DNA of 64,000 nt, taken from NCBI RefSeq assembly GCF_018687675.1, contig NZ_CP061302.1:1128192-1192191 (forward strand), written 5' to 3'. The notes beneath the pieces are model-generated. The model was given only the letters and a program-made list of their open reading frames with translations. It did no database searches and was not told where the DNA came from. Both the position numbers and the translations under genes were made by a program. The DNA is from Polynucleobacter sp. MG-Unter2-18. Lineage in GTDB: Bacteria; Pseudomonadota; Gammaproteobacteria; Burkholderiales; Burkholderiaceae. Positions 1-10,699 of the stretch are shown piece by piece (position 1 is the first letter of the stretch; each line of letters opens with the position of its first letter).

Positions 1-1124
1 GCGGTTGCGACTACTCTAGCCTTATATCCTTCGGCTTCTTGAATGAGTCGATCAGCCGTACCCTTTGCACGTGGAATGATGTCGTTCGCATATGCCTGAC
101 CTTCACTCTTCAGGCGCTCCTGATCTTGGCCGGCCTTGACAGCATCATCAAATGAAGCTTGTACTTGCTCAGGCGGCTGAACGTTTTGAACAGTCACGCT
201 GGTCACATAAATACCGGTTTTATAACTATCCAGAATTTTCTGTATCGAGGCAGCTAAATCAATTGCAATCTTTTCGCGACCTTCATACAAAACGGTATCC
301 ATCTTGCTACGCGCCACAATTTCACGTACTGCAGTTTCCGCAGCTTGAACCACGGTGGTATCGGGATCGCGATTATTAAACAAATAGTCAGTTGGATCTT
401 TTAAGCGGTACTGAACTGCAAAACGCACATCAATGATGTTTTCGTCTTCAGTGAGCATGGAAGTGTCTTTTTGATTAGTTGCTTTAATCAAAATGGAACG
501 ACCAACCTCGACAGAACGCACTCCCGAGACGTTGACGATTTGCTCAGTCTGCACGGGCCAAGGCATGCGCCAGTTAATACCAGGACCTGCGGTGTAAGCA
601 TACTTACCAAAAGTGGTAACCACGCCTGACTGGCCTTCTTGAATGATGTAGAAACCACTAAAAATCCACAGCACTACTACGCCGCCTGCAGCCATGATCA
701 CTGTGAATTTGGAACCAAAGGGGTTAGTGAAATTAAAGTTGGGCACATTAAAACCACCGCCGCCATTGCCACTGCCGTTGCCGCCACCGTTGCCACGTTG
801 TGATGGCGGAGGAATATCAGCACTGTTTGGCTTATTCGCTGGTGCGCCTGATGTGGAACCTGGCTTTTTCTTACCGCCAAAGATTCCGCTTAGGCGATCA
901 TTAAAGTCACGCCATAACTCATCTAAGTCTGGAGGGCCATTTGGTCGCGCAGGCTGATTTTGAGGTTGAGTTTCAACAGGCTTATCTGACCCCGGATTTG
1001 CAGGATCTCCTTTTGGAGCCTGATCAGAACCTTGACCCTCTTTAGCATCTTTAGATCCGCTACCAGGTTGGCTATTACCCCAGCCTGGATCATTGATCGA
1101 AAACAGTTCGAGAAATTTACGCAT
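1..1124 (-). CDS. hflK: HflK, membrane protease modulator (3' part beyond window)
   Basis: HflK is the SPFH/prohibitin-family partner of HflC; together they form a membrane complex that holds and restrains the FtsH protease. The gene starts at an ATG at 1124-1122 and is still open at position 1, so its C-terminus lies outside. The N-terminus opens with a short Phe-rich start, followed by a Gly/Pro/Asn/Asp-rich cytoplasmic stretch, then a Gly-rich segment encoded around 740-800, and a membrane helix around 650-720 ahead of the SPFH domain. The codons at the window edge fit the conserved coiled-coil end of the SPFH domain (EAEGYKARVVATA). The start overlaps the last 8 bases of hflX, so the two are co-transcribed. 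hflC would be expected next, outside the window. Family assignment is secure. Confidence 0.93.
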   Translation of the reverse strand, partial: MRKFLELFSINDPGWGNSQPGSGSKDAKEGQGSDQAPKGDPANPGSDKPVETQPQNQPARPNGPPDLDELWRDFNDRLSGIFGGKKKPGSTSGAPANKPNSADIPPPSQRGNGGGNGSGNGGGGFNVPNFNFTNPFGSKFTVIMAAGGVVVLWIFSGFYIIQEGQSGVVTTFGKYAYTAGPGINWRMPWPVQTEQIVNVSGVRSVEVGRSILIKATNQKDTSMLTEDENIIDVRFAVQYRLKDPTDYLFNNRDPDTTVVQAAETAVREIVARSKMDTVLYEGREKIAIDLAASIQKILDSYKTGIYVTSVTVQNVQPPEQVQASFDDAVKAGQDQERLKSEGQAYANDIIPRAKGTADRLIQEAEGYKARVVAT

Positions 1125-2403
1125 CGTTTGGTGAGTACTTACGGTTAGGTATCGGATTAAATTCGGAAGTTTCTGGTCGTTCTGGTAAAGGAGCTAAAAA
1201 CTCGTCTGGGTTCATTTGAACTTTGGCGCGATTCTGCTCGACCCTTATTCTATCAGTCATTTGAGAGCATTCAGCAAGGGCTGAGCGCAATAAATCAAGG
1301 CCTAGGCCAGTTCTGGCAGAGAGGAAAACCTGGCTCGGAATTCCCTCAGAATCGCGAGTCAGGACAGCCCCTTCCGTAAAGGTCTGGGGCATCTGATCAA
1401 TCTTGTTCATGATCTCGATACGGGGGATGTCATCGGCCCCAATTTCCCGTAAAACAGCCTCTACTTCGGCCTTTTGCTCCCTTGCGACTGGGCTACAGGC
1501 GTCAATCACGTGCAGAATCAGATCTGCATGAATCGTTTCATCCAAGGTAGCCCTAAATGCCTCCACCAGTTGGTGCGGTAACTCACGGATGAAACCTACG
1601 GTATCGGAAACCACTATTGAACCCACACCGTCTAAATGGACTTTACGGGAGGTTGTATCCAGGGTTGCAAATAACTGATCTGCCGCATAAGTCCCTGCTT
1701 TTGTAAGGGCATTAAACAAGGTGGATTTACCGGCGTTGGTGTAACCCACCAGCGAAACTGAAAAGACATCCTTGCGATTGCGGGCTCTTCTTTGGGTTCT
1801 TTGCTGGCGCTGAAGCTTCTCCAACTCCAGCTCTAGACGCTTCGCCTTGGTCGCCAGCATTCGTCGGTCTAACTCCATCTGAGTTTCACCAGGACCGCCA
1901 CGCACACCAATACCGCCCCGTTGACGCTCTAAGTGACTCCAGGCACGCACTAATCTAGACATGCGGTAGCGAACCTGGGCTAACTCAACCTGCGTTTTAC
2001 CAATATGACTTTGTGCTCTTTGGCTAAAGATGTCCAAAATGAGACCTGTTCGGTCCATGACATGAAAGCCAATATGGCGCTCTAAATTGCGTTGCTGAGT
2101 TGGAGATAAAGGATGGTTAAAGATGACTAATTCGGCACCTTGCTCTTCCATCGCTTTTTTAACTTCGTTCGCTTTGCCGGAGCCGATAAATAAAGCGGGA
2201 TCAGTTTTACCCTTACGGGCAATCACACTAGTAATGGGTATAGAGCCGGCACTCTGTGCGAGCAGGCTGAGTTCTGCCATGCTGTCCGCAAAATCTTCGC
2301 GGCCTGTATCGACTCCAACCAGAACGGCACGCGCCGCATCTACACCCGTTTTAAACAGAGCTAGCTTCTTCCGTGCGGAACTCCACTGCACGAGCAGGAA
2401 CAA
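1117..2403 (-). CDS. hflX: GTPase HflX, ribosome-associated
   Basis: HflX is a ribosome-binding GTPase of the Obg-HflX family that splits stalled or stress-damaged 70S ribosomes. The N-terminal HflX domain ([32 protein letters not shown]) is followed by a basic coiled linker with the GGPGETQ motif, then the G domain with P-loop GYTNAGKST, the DTVGFI G3 motif and NKID G4 motif. Length of about 420 residues is normal. The longest frame starts at the ATG at 2403, inside hfq and overlapping its last ~50 bases; a GTG at 2391 is an alternative, and no good start is seen after the hfq stop. The 3' end overlaps the hflK start. Start position is the only real uncertainty. Confidence 0.93.
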   Translation of the reverse strand: MFLLVQWSSARKKLALFKTGVDAARAVLVGVDTGREDFADSMAELSLLAQSAGSIPITSVIARKGKTDPALFIGSGKANEVKKAMEEQGAELVIFNHPLSPTQQRNLERHIGFHVMDRTGLILDIFSQRAQSHIGKTQVELAQVRYRMSRLVRAWSHLERQRGGIGVRGGPGETQMELDRRMLATKAKRLELELEKLQRQQRTQRRARNRKDVFSVSLVGYTNAGKSTLFNALTKAGTYAADQLFATLDTTSRKVHLDGVGSIVVSDTVGFIRELPHQLVEAFRATLDETIHADLILHVIDACSPVAREQKAEVEAVLREIGADDIPRIEIMNKIDQMPQTFTEGAVLTRDSEGIPSQVFLSARTGLGLDLLRSALAECSQMTDRIRVEQNRAKVQMNPDEFLAPLPERPETSEFNPIPNRKYSPNDA

Positions 2404-2593
2404 TCGTAGAAATAGCGTGCTTGTAAACCATCTGAGTTACGGTGTTACGCAAGAGCACCACGTATTGATCAAACGATTCAATATTACCTTGCAACTTAAT
2501 GCCATTAACCAGATAGATGGAAACAGGCACATGCTCTTTGCGCAGGGCATTGAGGAAAGGATCCTGAAGTAATTGGGTTTTGCTGTTGTTCAT
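2351..2593 (-). CDS. hfq: RNA chaperone Hfq
   Basis: Hfq is a hexameric Sm-like RNA chaperone that pairs small RNAs with mRNAs. The 80-residue frame has both Sm motifs: the Sm1 region around [22 protein letters not shown] and the Sm2 signature [11 protein letters not shown] near residues 55-65. The C-terminal tail is short (about 12 residues after Sm2), as in many betaproteobacteria and unlike the long tail of Escherichia coli. AAGGAG lies 7 bases upstream of the ATG at 2593, an excellent ribosome binding site. It lies between der and hflX, the classic position; the 178 bp gap to der probably carries its own promoter. Confidence 0.97.
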   Translation of the reverse strand: MNNSKTQLLQDPFLNALRKEHVPVSIYLVNGIKLQGNIESFDQYVVLLRNTVTQMVYKHAISTIVPARAVEFRTEEASSV

Positions 2594-2771
2594 ACTGCTC
2601 CTTAATGGTTTTTATTTGCTGCTATTTTGGGAGTCTTGCTTTTTTATCTACTATTTAACTGCTAGGCAATGCTAAAACAACTACCTGTCTCCAACATAAG
2701 GGGTCTGACATTCAAAAAACAAGTCCCCCCACTTAAAACACAATTAAAACTGTAGCGCTATTTTTACTTTT

Positions 2772-4136
2772 TTACTTCTTTTTACCTTTTTTACCCTTGT
2801 CCGCATCAACATAAGGGTTTTTAGCGGTATTCATCTGAATACGTAATGGGGTACCCGTTAACTTAAAGACCTCTCTGAAGCGACCTTCAAGATAGCGCTT
2901 ATAGCTGTCGGTTACACCACTCAAGGATGTGCCATGAATCACCACAATCGGGGGATTCATACCGCCCTGGTGGGCATAGCGTAATTTTGGACGACCCATG
3001 CCCACGCGCTTAGGCTGCTGGTGCTCAATAGCATCTTGCAGAATGCGAGTGAGTTTAGGGGTTGGTAATTTAGCCATGGCTGCGGCATAAGCTAGATCAA
3101 CGTCTTTAAATAGCTCTTTGAGACCAGTACCCTTCTTGGCAGAAATCGGATGTACATTTGCAAAATCAAGAAAGCGTAATTTTTGAGCGATCTCTAAACG
3201 CGCGCGCTCTTTGACGTAAGAATCAAGACCGTCCCACTTATTCACGGCGACTACTAATGCACGTCCTGCCTCCACAATAAACCCAGCAATATGAGCGTCT
3301 TGCTCAGAAATATCTTGTTGGGCATCGAGCATCAGAATGACGACATTGCAATCTGCAATCGCCTGTAATGTTTTAACCACTGAGAACTTCTCAATCGCTT
3401 CAAATACTTTTCCACGACGACGCAGACCTGCAGTATCTACGAGGATATAAGGCTTACCATTGCGCTCAAAGGGCACTTCAATTGCATCGCGCGTTGTACC
3501 TGGCATATCAAATGCAATCACACGCTCTTCACCAATCAATTTATTGATCAGAGTGGATTTACCAACGTTAGGACGACCCACTACCGCAATCTTCATTGGG
3601 CGATTGGGATCGTTTTCTTGCTCTTCTGGTTCTGGCTCTGGTATGCCTAAAGAATCCAAAGCATCATCAATCAAACCGCGTACACCATCACCGTGCGCCG
3701 ATGAAATCGGAAATGGTTCACCTAAGCCCAGTTCATGGAAGTCTGCAGTGACCACACCAGACTGCATACCTTCAGTCTTGTTCACCGCTAGGATGATCGG
3801 TCTACCCGTCTTGCGCAAGAAATCCGCAATCACACGGTCTTGTGGAGCCATACCCAAACGGCCATCCACCAAGAAAATAATGATGTCCGATTCCGCAACA
3901 GCTTGCTTGGTTTGCTTGGCCATCTCGGCCACAATGCCAGTCTTCGCTACAGGCTCAAAACCGCCGGTGTCTACGCATATAAATGCCCGTTCGCCAATGC
4001 GACCTTTACCGTAGTGACGGTCTCGAGTTAAACCTGAGAAGTCAGCAACCAATGCGTCACGTGAACGTGTAAGCCGATTAAACAGTGTCGATTTGCCAAC
4101 GTTAGGACGACCGACAATAGTAATTACTGGATTCAT
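2772..4136 (-). CDS. der: ribosome biogenesis GTPase Der (EngA)
   Basis: Der is an essential GTPase with two G domains in tandem that helps mature the 50S ribosomal subunit. Two P-loops are visible, GRPNVGKST near residue 8 and again near residue 188, each followed by a DTGGF or DTAGL G3 motif and an NKTE or NKWD G4 motif. The C-terminal KH-like domain (around 360-440) ends in a Lys-rich tail, KGKKGKKK. Length 454 is normal for betaproteobacteria. Its ATG overlaps the TGA of bamB (ATGA), so the two are translationally coupled, matching the bamB-der order common to the beta and gamma classes. Confidence 0.97.
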   Translation of the reverse strand: MNPVITIVGRPNVGKSTLFNRLTRSRDALVADFSGLTRDRHYGKGRIGERAFICVDTGGFEPVAKTGIVAEMAKQTKQAVAESDIIIFLVDGRLGMAPQDRVIADFLRKTGRPIILAVNKTEGMQSGVVTADFHELGLGEPFPISSAHGDGVRGLIDDALDSLGIPEPEPEEQENDPNRPMKIAVVGRPNVGKSTLINKLIGEERVIAFDMPGTTRDAIEVPFERNGKPYILVDTAGLRRRGKVFEAIEKFSVVKTLQAIADCNVVILMLDAQQDISEQDAHIAGFIVEAGRALVVAVNKWDGLDSYVKERARLEIAQKLRFLDFANVHPISAKKGTGLKELFKDVDLAYAAAMAKLPTPKLTRILQDAIEHQQPKRVGMGRPKLRYAHQGGMNPPIVVIHGTSLSGVTDSYKRYLEGRFREVFKLTGTPLRIQMNTAKNPYVDADKGKKGKKK

Positions 4137-5290
4137 TTTGGACTGTACGCCGCTAGTTTTCCACCTTGAGACTGAACCAAGATGAGGCCGTTCACCGCAA
4201 TCGGTGCAGCTGTGATGGGACTACTGTCATGACGAATGCGTGCCAGCATTTCACCATTCGCTTGTGAGAGTGCATGCACATAACCTTGCGCATCACCAAC
4301 GAGTAATACCTTACCAACTGCCATCGGCTCACCAACATCTCTAAATGTCAGCTGCGTATTTTCCCAAGCTTGTGAACCATCTTTCACCGCAAATGCAGTA
4401 ACATGCGATTTTTCGTTTGAGGAGAAAACCAAATCAGGACTTTGCGCTGTACCGGTATAGCTTGAATAATCTTTGAACCACAATAAATTACCTGTGCGCG
4501 CTTGACCACAACCTACGCGACCCTGATAAGAGACGGCGCAAATGATTTCGCCTTCCATACTTGGCTTAGCAGTCACATCATTGAGGCGCTCAATTTCAGA
4601 GAATCCTTTTGGAAACGAAACTGGAGTTTCCCAAACTAGACCGCCATTCGCAATCGCAATCATCCCAAAGCGTCCCCCGGAAAATCCAGTCACAATCACT
4701 TCATTACCAATGGCAAGCATGCCGTAGCCAACGCGCAATGACAGAGCAGATTGTTGACGTTGATAAGTCCACTTACGCACACCTGTCTGAGCATCAAAAC
4801 CCACAAAGCGATTATCTAAGGTACGAATGATGACTACACCACCAGCAACCACTGGCTCTGATAGGACCTCGCTGCCAACGCTGACATTCCAAATGGGCTT
4901 GCCAGCGTCATCATAAGCAAAGACTGTTCCTTTGGTGGTGACTACCGCCGTAGTGCGGCCATCCGATCCAGGTCCAATCGATAGACGATCTGGCACAGAT
5001 ACTTCCCATACTTTTTGACCAGTACGTAAATCAATCTTGGCAAGATTACCGCGATGAGAAGCAGCGTAAACAGCATCACCCGCTACCGCAGGATGAAAAT
5101 TAAATGGCTCAGATGAACCTACGCTGGTTGTCCATACGGGAGCAAAATCAAATTGATTGCTAACAGGAACTAGCTCAGCAGGCTTGCGCACACGCGAGCC
5201 GCCTGAACAAGCTACTAGGGCCACTACCACTGAGCCTAGTACTAAAGCTGTACTTGCTAGTTTTGCTACGCGTTTGCAATCCATCATCAC
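4133..5290 (-). CDS. bamB: outer membrane assembly lipoprotein BamB
   Basis: BamB is a lipoprotein of the BAM complex that inserts beta-barrel proteins in the outer membrane. The protein has a signal sequence ending in a lipobox (LVAC, Cys near residue 28) and then repeated PQQ-like beta-propeller blades, visible as the recurring pattern Ala-x-x-Gly-x-x-x-W (for example [21 protein letters not shown]). About 385 residues fits the 8-bladed propeller. The frame opens with GTG-ATG-ATG at 5290-5282; the GTG overlaps the stop of the upstream yfgM-like gene, and either following ATG is also possible. Downstream it overlaps der. Confidence 0.95.
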   Translation of the reverse strand: MMMDCKRVAKLASTALVLGSVVVALVACSGGSRVRKPAELVPVSNQFDFAPVWTTSVGSSEPFNFHPAVAGDAVYAASHRGNLAKIDLRTGQKVWEVSVPDRLSIGPGSDGRTTAVVTTKGTVFAYDDAGKPIWNVSVGSEVLSEPVVAGGVVIIRTLDNRFVGFDAQTGVRKWTYQRQQSALSLRVGYGMLAIGNEVIVTGFSGGRFGMIAIANGGLVWETPVSFPKGFSEIERLNDVTAKPSMEGEIICAVSYQGRVGCGQARTGNLLWFKDYSSYTGTAQSPDLVFSSNEKSHVTAFAVKDGSQAWENTQLTFRDVGEPMAVGKVLLVGDAQGYVHALSQANGEMLARIRHDSSPITAAPIAVNGLILVQSQGGKLAAYSPK

Positions 5291-5946
5291 TGAGCTACTC
5301 CTCCGACGGCATCTAATTTAACCTTCAAGAGACGACGTGCCTCTTCAGGGAATTCTTTTGAATCATTTAACTGCTTCCATGCAGCCTCATAGCTCTTGCG
5401 TGCTTCAGCCGTATTCTTTTGAGCTAAATACCAATCTCCGCGACGCTCTGACCACAGGGCCTCAAAACCTGAAACTGGCTTTTCTTTCAATAGGGCATCC
5501 GCTTCTGCAAAATCCTTTTCAGTACCCAACTCAATTAATTGAGCTGTTAAGCGTAACTTAGCTAAGGCTAAATATCCCTGGTCAGATGCATTCTTGGTGG
5601 CCCAGCGCAAATAATCGATTGCTTTGGCTGAGTCACCCGCATCAGCGGCAATCTTCGCAGCTACTAAACTAGACATTGCAGCATAGGGCGTACTAGAGAA
5701 CTGTTTTTGCAAATCATCAGCGGCAAGTAAAGTTTGATCTTTATCGCCCTTGTTAATCGCAGTAACCATGGTCTCGTATAACTGGGATGCGGCCGCAGCT
5801 TGGCTAGAACGCCACCATTGATATCCGTTATATCCCGCATAGGCAAATAAAGCAGCCGTGACCACGCCGGTGATCAGATTGCGATACTTTTGCCAAAACG
5901 CTTTGAGTTGATCTAATTGTTCTTGTTCTTCTAGGTCTAAAGGCAT
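5287..5946 (-). CDS. YfgM-like tetratricopeptide membrane protein
   Basis: This is a YfgM-family protein, a single-span inner-membrane protein with a periplasmic TPR domain that associates with the SecYEG translocon and periplasmic chaperones. The N-terminus (DLEEQEQLDQLKAFWQKYRN) is the family signature, followed by one membrane helix at about residues 24-42 and then TPR-like helices rich in Ala, Leu and Lys up to residue 219. It lies between hisS and bamB, the standard place. The ATG at 5946 follows the hisS stop by 47 bases. Domain assignment is strong; the precise role in this organism is inferred from family knowledge. Confidence 0.9.
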   Translation of the reverse strand: MPLDLEEQEQLDQLKAFWQKYRNLITGVVTAALFAYAGYNGYQWWRSSQAAAASQLYETMVTAINKGDKDQTLLAADDLQKQFSSTPYAAMSSLVAAKIAADAGDSAKAIDYLRWATKNASDQGYLALAKLRLTAQLIELGTEKDFAEADALLKEKPVSGFEALWSERRGDWYLAQKNTAEARKSYEAAWKQLNDSKEFPEEARRLLKVKLDAVGGVAQ

Positions 5947-5993
5947 GTCAATCCAAGCAAATAAATACAGTATTAATAATGAATGTCTTAATT

Positions 5994-7322
5994 CTATTCG
6001 GTGGCGCCAACTATGGCGTCAATTACTGCTTCTACAACGCTGTCCAGGGCTACCGCCTTCTGTTCACCAGTACTACGTAAATCTTTCAGTTGAGCCTCAT
6101 TCCGAGCCAATTCATCCGGACCAATGATGACAGCATAGGCTGCCCCGCTCGCATCGGCCTTCTTCATTTGTGACTTAAAGCTAGCAGCCTGGCCATCAGG
6201 AGGGCAAAAGAGGATGGCATCAATACCCGCATTACGTAGGCGCTCAGCAATGATCATGGCGGCAGTTAAAGTCTCACCCCCTTGGTGAATAACAAAAGCA
6301 TCGCATTGAGCTGGCGCTTCCGGTAAAGATCCAGAAACCTTCATGAGCTCCAAGACACGTTCCATGCCCATTGCCCAACCGCAAGCTGGGGCAGCTTTGC
6401 CACCCATACGCTCAATCAAAGGGTCATAGCGACCACCACCGGCAATCGTGCCTTGAGCTCCCAACTCTTCGGTAATCCACTCAAAAACAGTCAGGTTGTA
6501 ATAATCTAAACCACGCACTAAACGGTGGTTGATCTTGCAAGGAATGTTATTGGCCTTGAGTAGTGCTTGCACCGCCTCAAAATGCTTAAGTGATTCTTCG
6601 CCCAAGAAATCCAATAACTGGGGAGCGCCTTCAATCAACTCTTGCATTGCTGGATTCTTAGAATCCAAGATGCGCAATGGGTTCGTTAATAAACGACGCT
6701 GTGAATCTTCATCGAGTTGATCTTTGCTTTTCTCGAAGTACGTTACCAAGGCGGCGCGATGTTCTGCACGCTCAGGAGCTTGGCCTAAAGAATTAATCTC
6801 TAAACGCACATCCTTCAGTCCGAGCTCATCCCACAGGCGTTGACCCATCAAAATGATTTCTGCATCGATATCTGGGCCAGCAAAGCCCATCGCTTCAATA
6901 CCAAATTGATGGAACTGACGATAGCGGCCACGTTGTGGGCGCTCATGGCGGAACATGGGCCCGGTGTACCAAAGACGCTTGGGTCCTTCGTACAGTAAAT
7001 TGTTTTCAACCACGGCGCGCACGACAGCGGCAGTACCTTCTGGACGTAATGTGAGCTGCTCACCATTCAGGCGATCCTCAAACGAATACATCTCTTTTTC
7101 AACAATATCGGTGACTTCACCAATACCGCGCTGAAACACTGCCGTCGCTTCAACAATGGGGGTGCGTAAGAATTCGTAACCGTAGGCGCGTGTGAGATCA
7201 CGCAGAACATGCTCTAAATATGTCCACTGCGCAGCATCCGCCGGCAAGAGATCATTCATGCCGCGTACGCCATTAATCTTCTGAATCTTTTGCGTTTTAG
7301 CTGGGTTTGCCTGTTCAGTCAT
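5994..7322 (-). CDS. hisS: histidyl-tRNA synthetase
   Basis: HisRS charges tRNA-His with histidine. The class II synthetase motifs are clear: motif 1 around the [10 protein letters not shown] segment, motif 2 [16 protein letters not shown] near residues 121-136, the histidine-specific LVRGLDYYN segment near 273, and motif 3 (GGRYDPLI and [12 protein letters not shown]) near 300-335. A C-terminal anticodon-binding domain follows. Length 442 is slightly longer than usual because of a 15-residue N-terminal extension rich in Lys and Gln before [10 protein letters not shown]. It sits between ispG and the yfgM-like gene. Confidence 0.97.
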   Translation of the reverse strand: MTEQANPAKTQKIQKINGVRGMNDLLPADAAQWTYLEHVLRDLTRAYGYEFLRTPIVEATAVFQRGIGEVTDIVEKEMYSFEDRLNGEQLTLRPEGTAAVVRAVVENNLLYEGPKRLWYTGPMFRHERPQRGRYRQFHQFGIEAMGFAGPDIDAEIILMGQRLWDELGLKDVRLEINSLGQAPERAEHRAALVTYFEKSKDQLDEDSQRRLLTNPLRILDSKNPAMQELIEGAPQLLDFLGEESLKHFEAVQALLKANNIPCKINHRLVRGLDYYNLTVFEWITEELGAQGTIAGGGRYDPLIERMGGKAAPACGWAMGMERVLELMKVSGSLPEAPAQCDAFVIHQGGETLTAAMIIAERLRNAGIDAILFCPPDGQAASFKSQMKKADASGAAYAVIIGPDELARNEAQLKDLRSTGEQKAVALDSVVEAVIDAIVGATE

Positions 7323-7401
7323 GATGTGCTTTGCTCAGTTTCTTTTTTATTATTGTTGTATGTTGTTGCTATAGCTTTGGCTCTGGTTTTTTTGCTTACT
7401 T

Positions 7402-8670
7402 TTACTTCGGAGCGTAATTCTTCTGAACGTACTCATCGACAATGACCTGAAACTCTTGAGCAATATTTTCGCCACGCAAAGTTTTGACTTTGATACCATC
7501 CACGAATACCGGTGCGGCAGGAGTCTCGCCAGTGCCTGGCAATGAGATACCAATATTGGCGTGTTTACTCTCACCGGGGCCATTAACAATACAACCCATC
7601 ACAGCGACATTCATTGCCTCAACACCTGGATGGGTCTTTTTCCAAACCGGCATTTGCTGGCGCAAGTAAGACTGAATATTGGCAGCCAGCTCTTGAAAAG
7701 TGGTGCTCGTTGTTCTGCCACAGCCCGGACAAGCAATCACCATGGGTGTGAAATTACGCAAGCCCATCGTTTGCAAAATCTCTTGAGCCACAATGATTTC
7801 ATTTTCCCGTGGCGCACCTGGGTCAGGCGTTAAAGAAACTCGAATGGTGTCGCCAATACCCTCTTGCAACAAGATACCTAATGCAACAGTTGAAGAAACA
7901 ATACCTTTGCTTCCCATGCCTGCTTCGGTTAATCCTAAATGCAATGGGTAATCTGAGCGATTGGATAGATCGCGATACACCGCTACCAAATCTTGAACGT
8001 TACTCACTTTGCAAGACAAAATAATTTGATTTGGATTCATACCAAACTCCACCGCTTTTTCAGCAGACTGCAAGGCTGACTGAATCAAAGCCTCAATCAT
8101 GACTTCTTGCGCAGTCTTGGGAACTGGCAGTGCTGCATTAGCATCCATGATGCTAGCTAACAAGTCTTGATCCAAGCTACCCCAATTCACGCCAATCCGA
8201 ATCGGCTTATCGTATGTGCAGGCCGCTTCAATCATTTGCGCAAATTGCGGATCACGTTTAGCGCCCTTACCTACGTTACCGGGATTGATTCGATATTTCG
8301 ATAAAGCCTTGGCACATTCGGGATAGTCTTTTAATAGGGTATGACCGTTGTAATGAAAGTCACCGATCAATGGCACCAAGACATCCATCTTGTCTAGCTG
8401 CTCACGAATATAGGGAACTGCTGCAGCTGCAGCTGGTGTATCAACAGTAATGCGCACCATCTCTGAACCAGCACGAGCCAACTCTTTAATCTGTATAGCA
8501 GTACCGACTGCATCAGCAGTATCGGTATTGGTCATCGATTGGACGCGCACTGGCGCGTTACCACCAATCGTAATGATGTTGGTTTTCCAAGCAACCGTTG
8601 CTTGACGTGTTTCCCGCTTTGGCGATGGACCTAATGGCAGCTTTGGGGAATTGTTAGAGGTATCACTCAT
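7402..8670 (-). CDS. ispG: IspG, HMB-PP synthase of the MEP isoprenoid pathway
   Basis: IspG (GcpE) converts methylerythritol cyclodiphosphate to HMB-PP, the sixth step of the MEP pathway, using a 4Fe-4S cluster. Visible signatures are the N-terminal barrel start ([17 protein letters not shown]), GDFHYNGH, and the cluster-binding cysteines in ACPGCGRTT plus [12 protein letters not shown] near the C-terminus. Length 422 is typical for proteobacteria. In many Burkholderiaceae a type IV pilus TPR protein and RodZ separate this gene from rlmN; here only 18 bp separate them. Confidence 0.97.
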   Translation of the reverse strand: MSDTSNNSPKLPLGPSPKRETRQATVAWKTNIITIGGNAPVRVQSMTNTDTADAVGTAIQIKELARAGSEMVRITVDTPAAAAAVPYIREQLDKMDVLVPLIGDFHYNGHTLLKDYPECAKALSKYRINPGNVGKGAKRDPQFAQMIEAACTYDKPIRIGVNWGSLDQDLLASIMDANAALPVPKTAQEVMIEALIQSALQSAEKAVEFGMNPNQIILSCKVSNVQDLVAVYRDLSNRSDYPLHLGLTEAGMGSKGIVSSTVALGILLQEGIGDTIRVSLTPDPGAPRENEIIVAQEILQTMGLRNFTPMVIACPGCGRTTSTTFQELAANIQSYLRQQMPVWKKTHPGVEAMNVAVMGCIVNGPGESKHANIGISLPGTGETPAAPVFVDGIKVKTLRGENIAQEFQVIVDEYVQKNYAPK

Positions 8671-8688
8671 AGGACTCTTTTTATGAAA

Positions 8689-9933
8689 TTAGTCGTCTAA
8701 TCTTTTAAGCCATTGCACTGGGCGTTCAGCTTGGTACTCTTGCTCTTCTTCTTCATCATCATCAAGACTATCAATATCGTCATCTTGATCCAAATGAATT
8801 TGCTTGTTATGCACGGCACGCTCGCGCACTCTAGTACGGTCAACCACATCACCCGCTAATTGACCGCAAGCTGCAGCAATATCATCGCCACGGGTTTTGC
8901 GAACAGTGGCTACCATGCCAGCATCTAATAAAATGCTAGCAAAGGCATGAACACGCTGCGCTGATGAGCGTTTTAATCCAGACTCTGGGAATGGATTAAA
9001 TGGAATCAAGTTAATTTTGCACTTGATGTTGGCTAATAAACGCACTAGTTCTTTAGCCTGGATGTCCGAGTCATTGACACCATCGAGCATGCAATATTCA
9101 AAGGTTAAAAAATCTCTTGGGGCAAAAGGTAAATACCGTTCGCACGCAGCAAGCAATTCTCTTAAGGGATATTTTTGATTGAGCGGAACGAGTTGATCAC
9201 GTAGCTTGTCATTCGGCGCATGTAGCGACACCGCCAATGCAACTGGGCAATCTTGTGCCAAGCGATCCATCATCGGTACTACGCCAGAGGTAGATAGCGT
9301 CACGCGACGGCGTGATAAACCATAGGCTCTGTCATCGAGCATCAAACGTAAAGCCGTCACCACGTTGTCATAGTTAAGCAAAGGCTCACCCATACCCATC
9401 AGAACCACGTTCGAAATTACACGACCCGTATGTTCCCATCCTGGGGTTGGGTACTTCTCAATACGGCGCACTGCATTTGGGTCAGTGCGGAGCAAGTGCT
9501 CAGCAAACCAGAGTTGGCCAATGATTTCACCGGCGGTGAGATTGCGGGAGAAGCCTTGATGCCCAGTTGAGCAAAAACGGCAATTGACTGCGCAACCAGC
9601 CTGAGATGAAATACACAGTGTGCCACGATCATCTTCAGGAATAAATACAGATTCGACAGCATTTCCAGCGCCAACATCGAGCAACCACTTGCGGGTGCCA
9701 TCGGCTGCATGCTCATCTTTAATGATGGGAAGTGAAAGAACTTCTGCCTTATCAAGCAATGTTGCTCTAAAGCTTTTTGCTAGATCACTCATGTCGTTGA
9801 TGTTGGATACACCGCGTTGGTGGATCCACTGCATGAGTTGCTTGGCCCTAAAGGGCTTTTCATTCAACCCCGCGACATACGCTGCCATTTGGTCAGCGTC
9901 AAAATCTAAGAGATTTACGCGCGGGGAGGTCAA
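8689..9933 (-). CDS. rlmN: dual-specificity 23S rRNA/tRNA adenine-C2 methyltransferase RlmN
   Basis: RlmN is a radical SAM enzyme that methylates C2 of A2503 in 23S rRNA and A37 in some tRNAs. The radical SAM cluster motif CxxxCxxC is present as CAVNCRFC near residue 113, with the family motifs [12 protein letters not shown] and SLHAPND. The catalytic cysteine near the C-terminus is in AACGQLAGD. After residue ~375 there is an unusual acidic tail ([15 protein letters not shown]) ending in a basic-aromatic WLKRLDD, making the protein about 30 residues longer than most homologues. It lies 46 bp downstream of ndk. Confidence 0.96.
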   Translation of the reverse strand: MTSPRVNLLDFDADQMAAYVAGLNEKPFRAKQLMQWIHQRGVSNINDMSDLAKSFRATLLDKAEVLSLPIIKDEHAADGTRKWLLDVGAGNAVESVFIPEDDRGTLCISSQAGCAVNCRFCSTGHQGFSRNLTAGEIIGQLWFAEHLLRTDPNAVRRIEKYPTPGWEHTGRVISNVVLMGMGEPLLNYDNVVTALRLMLDDRAYGLSRRRVTLSTSGVVPMMDRLAQDCPVALAVSLHAPNDKLRDQLVPLNQKYPLRELLAACERYLPFAPRDFLTFEYCMLDGVNDSDIQAKELVRLLANIKCKINLIPFNPFPESGLKRSSAQRVHAFASILLDAGMVATVRKTRGDDIAAACGQLAGDVVDRTRVRERAVHNKQIHLDQDDDIDSLDDDEEEEQEYQAERPVQWLKRLDD

Positions 9934-9979
9934 TGCGCCTACTTATGTATTAAATAGGTTGTTCGTGAGCAATCGTGAA

Positions 9980-10405
9980 TTAACGATTGAAAACGTTCAT
10001 GCCAGCGAAGAAGAATGCAACTTCGACAGCAGCAGTTTCAGGAGCATCAGAGCCGTGAACCGCATTTGCATCGATGCTGTCAGCAAAATCAGCACGGATA
10101 GTGCCTTTGTCTGCCTTCTTAGGATCGGTAGCGCCCATCAAGTCACGGTTCTTAGCAATGGCGCCTTCGCCTTCCAAGACCTGAATCATTACAGGACCAG
10201 AAATCATGAAGCTCACCAAATCTTTAAAGAAAGGACGTGCTGCATGAACAGCGTAGAACTGCTCAGCTTCAGCTTGTGACAAATGCGCCATTCTGGACGC
10301 AACAATCTTCAAACCAGCTGACTCGAAACGGTCATAGATCTTGCCGATCACGTTTTTTGCTACAGCGTCAGGTTTGATAATAGAAAGGGTGCGTTCGATA
10401 GCCAT
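9980..10405 (-). CDS. ndk: nucleoside diphosphate kinase
   Basis: Ndk transfers the gamma phosphate between nucleoside tri- and diphosphates through a phosphohistidine. The chosen start is the ATG at 10405 ([15 protein letters not shown]), which has GGAG a few bases upstream; the longer frame from 10429 adds eight residues outside the conserved start. The active-site histidine lies in [12 protein letters not shown] near residue 117. Length 141 is the family norm. The 5' leader is rich in competing inverted repeats (see 10445-10508). It heads the minus-strand run to hflK. Confidence 0.97.
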   Translation of the reverse strand: MAIERTLSIIKPDAVAKNVIGKIYDRFESAGLKIVASRMAHLSQAEAEQFYAVHAARPFFKDLVSFMISGPVMIQVLEGEGAIAKNRDLMGATDPKKADKGTIRADFADSIDANAVHGSDAPETAAVEVAFFFAGMNVFNR

Positions 10406-10444
10406 GTAAAACTCCAATAGTGATTTCAAAGATTTTGCCGAATT

Positions 10445-10508
10445 GGCGCTGAATTAGGCCGGGAAAGAACTTCTTTCCCGCTCACTACAGCGCCCTAGGA
10501 ATTCAGCG
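10445..10508 (-). other. overlapping inverted repeats in the ndk 5' leader
   Basis: Three pairings are visible. GGCGCTG (10445-10451) pairs perfectly with CAGCGCC (10488-10494). CGCTGAATT (10447-10455) pairs perfectly with AATTCAGCG (10500-10508). A separate hairpin CGGGAAAG / CTTTCCCG sits inside (10460-10480). The first two share bases 10447-10451, so they exclude each other, the layout expected of an attenuator-like leader for ndk. It could also be a protein-binding site or terminator remnant. Confidence 0.4.
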
Positions 10509-10617
10509 ACCCCCAAATTATACATCGGCTGACCGTATTTACCCTGATCTGAGCGTGGCTAAGCCCTTGAATTTACAGGGCATAACCCTTTAAGTTGTAG
10601 TCCTTTTCATGGGGGAC

Positions 10618-10644
10618 TTGAAATTACCCTATTTTGTCTATACT
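10618..10644 (+). promoter_or_regulatory. possible sigma-70-type promoter for the BI-1 gene
   Basis: TTGAAA at 10618-10623 and TATACT at 10639-10644 are separated by 15 bases, a shorter spacer than the ideal 17. The start codon of the next gene lies about 55 bases further on. The assignment rests only on hexamer similarity. Confidence 0.3.
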
Positions 10645-10699
10645 TACTGTCAACAGTCCCTCGTGGGCTTATGTTTTTACTTTGAAAAAAGGAGTCAAT

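Noticed and set aside
694..957. Plus-strand ORF of 87 codons opposite hflK
   Set aside because: Proline and leucine runs come from the antisense of the Gly-rich HflK linker; a shadow ORF.
2123..2572. Plus-strand ORF of 149 codons opposite hflX and hfq
   Set aside because: Antisense of conserved coding sequence; no ribosome binding site.
9620..10279. Plus-strand ORF of 219 codons over rlmN and ndk
   Set aside because: It spans parts of two well-supported genes on the other strand and its product has no domain logic.
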